Below, piece by piece: positions 6,949-7,882 of a stretch of DNA of 7,882 nucleotides. Within the stretch, counting starts at the first letter, position 1; each line of letters starts with the position of its first letter. This DNA comes from Nitrososphaerales archaeon. GTDB taxonomy: Archaea > Thermoproteota > Nitrososphaeria > Nitrososphaerales > Gagatemarchaeaceae. The translations under genes were made by a program, and so were the position numbers. The stretch spans positions 1-7,882 of the forward strand of contig JASHVX010000001.1 in the NCBI GenBank assembly GCA_030044375.1, given 5' to 3'. Below the pieces are notes generated by a model. That model ran no database searches, was not told the origin of the DNA, and worked only from the letters and a program-made list of their open reading frames with translations.

Positions 6949-7016
6949 ACGAACCTCGGATTGGCGATTCACTGTGTAGTTTCCGCCCCCCTCCGGGCAC
7001 GAGGTGCGGCTGAAGG

Positions 7017-7457
7017 CTACTTTCCGCGAGAGGCTGCGGCCCTGGCTGCCAAGTCTGCGAACTCCTGCCTACCGAATGCCGTGCCGGCTATTCCCCAGCC
7101 GCCCTCCGCCGCCTCCGTGAGGAGAACCCACGTTCTGGTCGCCTGGGTCGCATCCCCTGACAGTCTGGCGACTACCTCCGTGATCTCCTTGGTCAGCTGC
7201 TTCTGCCCCTCTCTGGAGAGCGCTCCCGGCGGAGTTACGACCTGGACGCGCACGACGCGAGCGGAGCCGGTCGCGGCGGTGCTGACAGCCTTCTGGTCCA
7301 TTCGATGTATGAAGGCTGCAGTGTTGTTCAGGTGGAACGGCCCCGGCGCGGAGACACCCTCAGCACGGAGTACAGCCATGGTCAGCTCGTGACCGAGCTC
7401 GCCGTCCGCGCCCTGCGGAAAGAGGTCGGCTGGCGCATAGACGTCTATCATCGGCAT
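7017..7457 (-). CDS. Two-domain tautomerase-superfamily protein (4-oxalocrotonate tautomerase-like)
   Basis: A 146-residue protein of the tautomerase superfamily, whose members use an N-terminal proline, exposed after removal of the initiator Met, as general base on keto-enol or related substrates. It begins Met-Pro-Met-Ile-Asp-Val-Tyr-Ala-Pro, so the catalytic proline is present. The first beta-alpha-beta unit spans about 2-60 and the second about 66-130. The second contains VVRVQVVTPPGAL (68-80) and the signature TWVLLTEAAEGGWGIAG (109-125). This length fits a fused pair of 4-OT-like units; single 4-OT subunits are about 62 residues. The second unit lacks its own N-terminal Pro, so probably only one active site per chain. 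It is preceded by GGAGG at 7470-7474 and is divergent from an HxlR regulator, its likely controller. Actinobacterial proteins with a very similar pattern are known, so lateral transfer is possible. Substrate unknown. Confidence 0.85.
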   Translation of the reverse strand: MPMIDVYAPADLFPQGADGELGHELTMAVLRAEGVSAPGPFHLNNTAAFIHRMDQKAVSTAATGSARVVRVQVVTPPGALSREGQKQLTKEITEVVARLSGDATQATRTWVLLTEAAEGGWGIAGTAFGRQEFADLAARAAASRGK

Positions 7458-7469
7458 GGCCTGTAGCTT

Positions 7470-7474
7470 CCTCC
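7470..7474 (-). promoter_or_regulatory. Shine-Dalgarno sequence of the tautomerase gene
   Basis: Minus-strand GGAGG, within CGGAGGAAG, lies 12 nt upstream of the ATG at 7457. It supports that start and implies a leadered transcript, in contrast to the divergent HxlR gene and the marR operon. Confidence 0.5.
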
Positions 7475-7506
7475 GAGCTGGCGGCCCATGAGCAAAGGTG
7501 TCAGAG

Positions 7507-7521
7507 CCTATTTATAATTGG
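7507..7521. promoter_or_regulatory. AT-rich promoter core shared by the HxlR and tautomerase genes
   Basis: CCTATTTATAATTGG contains TATA-like sequence on both strands (TTTATAAT on plus, ATTATAAA on minus) and is roughly symmetrical. On the plus strand it lies about 27 bp before the TTG at 7542, predicting a leaderless HxlR message. On the minus strand initiation would fall near 7490, giving a leader of about 30 nt with the GGAGG. A single core for both directions would place the two genes in direct competition. Confidence 0.5.
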
Positions 7522-7541
7522 AAAGTGACCAAAAACACGGC

Positions 7542-7882
7542 TTGCAAGAATTATCCCTGGAGAGCGACTTCAGAAGGACCCATAAGAGCCTCGAACCGAG
7601 GTATCTCACCGGGATAGACTTCGCCGACTGCCCAGTAGAAGCGAGCCTCGGTGTTCTCGGAAGGAAGTGGACGATACTCATTCTTCGCGACATTGCGATG
7701 TACCGGAGGGACAGGTTCAACCTGCTGCTAAGGTCGCTCCCAGGAATCCCTTCCAAGGTCCTCGCCACCAGGCTCAAGCAGCTCGAGCAGGACGGGCTTG
7801 TCGAGAAGCGCGTGGAAAGAAGCGTGCCACCGAGGATCGTCAGATGGTCGCTGACTGAGAAAGGACTCGACGCGATCAGAAT
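7542..7882 (+). CDS. HxlR-family winged helix-turn-helix regulator (3' end beyond window)
   Basis: An open frame to the window edge gives 113 residues. It matches HxlR regulators closely: CPVEASLGVLGRKWTILILRDI from Cys30, RFNLLLRSLPGIPSKVLATRL (helix-turn-helix and recognition helix), LEQDGLVEKRV (wing strand), and P-R-I-V-R-W-SLTEKG. HxlR proteins bind DNA as dimers and respond to aldehydes, quinones or similar electrophiles, several through the conserved cysteine near the N-terminus, which is present here. A start at TTG 7542 is chosen because it falls at the expected leaderless start site; TTG 7518 is in frame but overlaps the TATA element. An 8-bp palindrome, CTTGCAAG (7541-7548), covers the start codon. 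Family members are about 110-150 residues, so only the end is missing. It is divergent from the tautomerase, its probable target. Confidence 0.85.
   Translation, partial: MQELSLESDFRRTHKSLEPRYLTGIDFADCPVEASLGVLGRKWTILILRDIAMYRRDRFNLLLRSLPGIPSKVLATRLKQLEQDGLVEKRVERSVPPRIVRWSLTEKGLDAIR

Noticed and set aside
6646..6972. Minus-strand open frame with a short hydrophobic stretch upstream of the cyclase
   Set aside because: Most of it overlaps the cyclase domain in another frame and its sequence there is low-complexity. The hydrophobic stretch alone is not enough to call a small membrane protein.

Overview
The window most likely comes from a GC-rich archaeon. Intergenic regions carry AT-rich TATA-box-like elements about 25-35 bp upstream of start codons (931-938, 6811-6820, 7511-7518), which fits archaeal promoters and leaderless or nearly leaderless transcripts. 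Arginine is often AGG or AGA despite the high GC content, and GTG or TTG starts are frequent. A mesophilic soil or sediment lineage such as a non-ammonia-oxidising Nitrososphaerota or a Thermoplasmatota relative would fit, but this is a low-confidence inference. No rRNA, tRNA, CRISPR array, insertion sequence or phage gene was seen.

Layout from left to right. (1) A minus-strand FTR1-family iron permease runs off the left edge (1-733). (2) A 229-bp divergent regulatory region (734-962) holds a TATA element for each direction, a cluster of three TTAA half-sites in an inverted arrangement, and a perfect 6-3-6 inverted repeat lying between the marR TATA box and the marR start codon. (3) A tight plus-strand operon of three genes follows: a MarR-family repressor, a CrtC/AttH-type lipocalin-fold protein whose GTG start overlaps the marR stop, and a long class III (CaiB/BaiF-type) CoA-transferase 16 bp further on (963-4076). 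(4) Converging on this from the right are two minus-strand genes 29 bp apart: a large class III nucleotide cyclase fused to a TolB-like domain and a TPR tail (4823-6784), then a SAM-dependent methyltransferase (4107-4793). (5) The region upstream of the cyclase has a TATA element and four copies of a CAGGGG motif. (6) A two-domain tautomerase (minus, 7017-7457) is divergent from an HxlR-family regulator (plus, 7542 to the right edge), with one AT-rich promoter core between them.

How they may work together (inference): the MarR operon looks like a self-regulated small-molecule module, in which the repressor senses a hydrophobic or aromatic ligand that the lipocalin-fold enzyme and CoA-transferase process. 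The HxlR/tautomerase pair looks like a second ligand-responsive divergon. The cyclase/TPR protein is probably a soluble cAMP-producing signalling protein. Nothing here is clearly a new defence or mobile system. The least described parts are the marR-lipocalin-CoA-transferase operon, the operator-like repeats upstream of it, and the archaeal cyclase-TolB-TPR protein paired with a methyltransferase.
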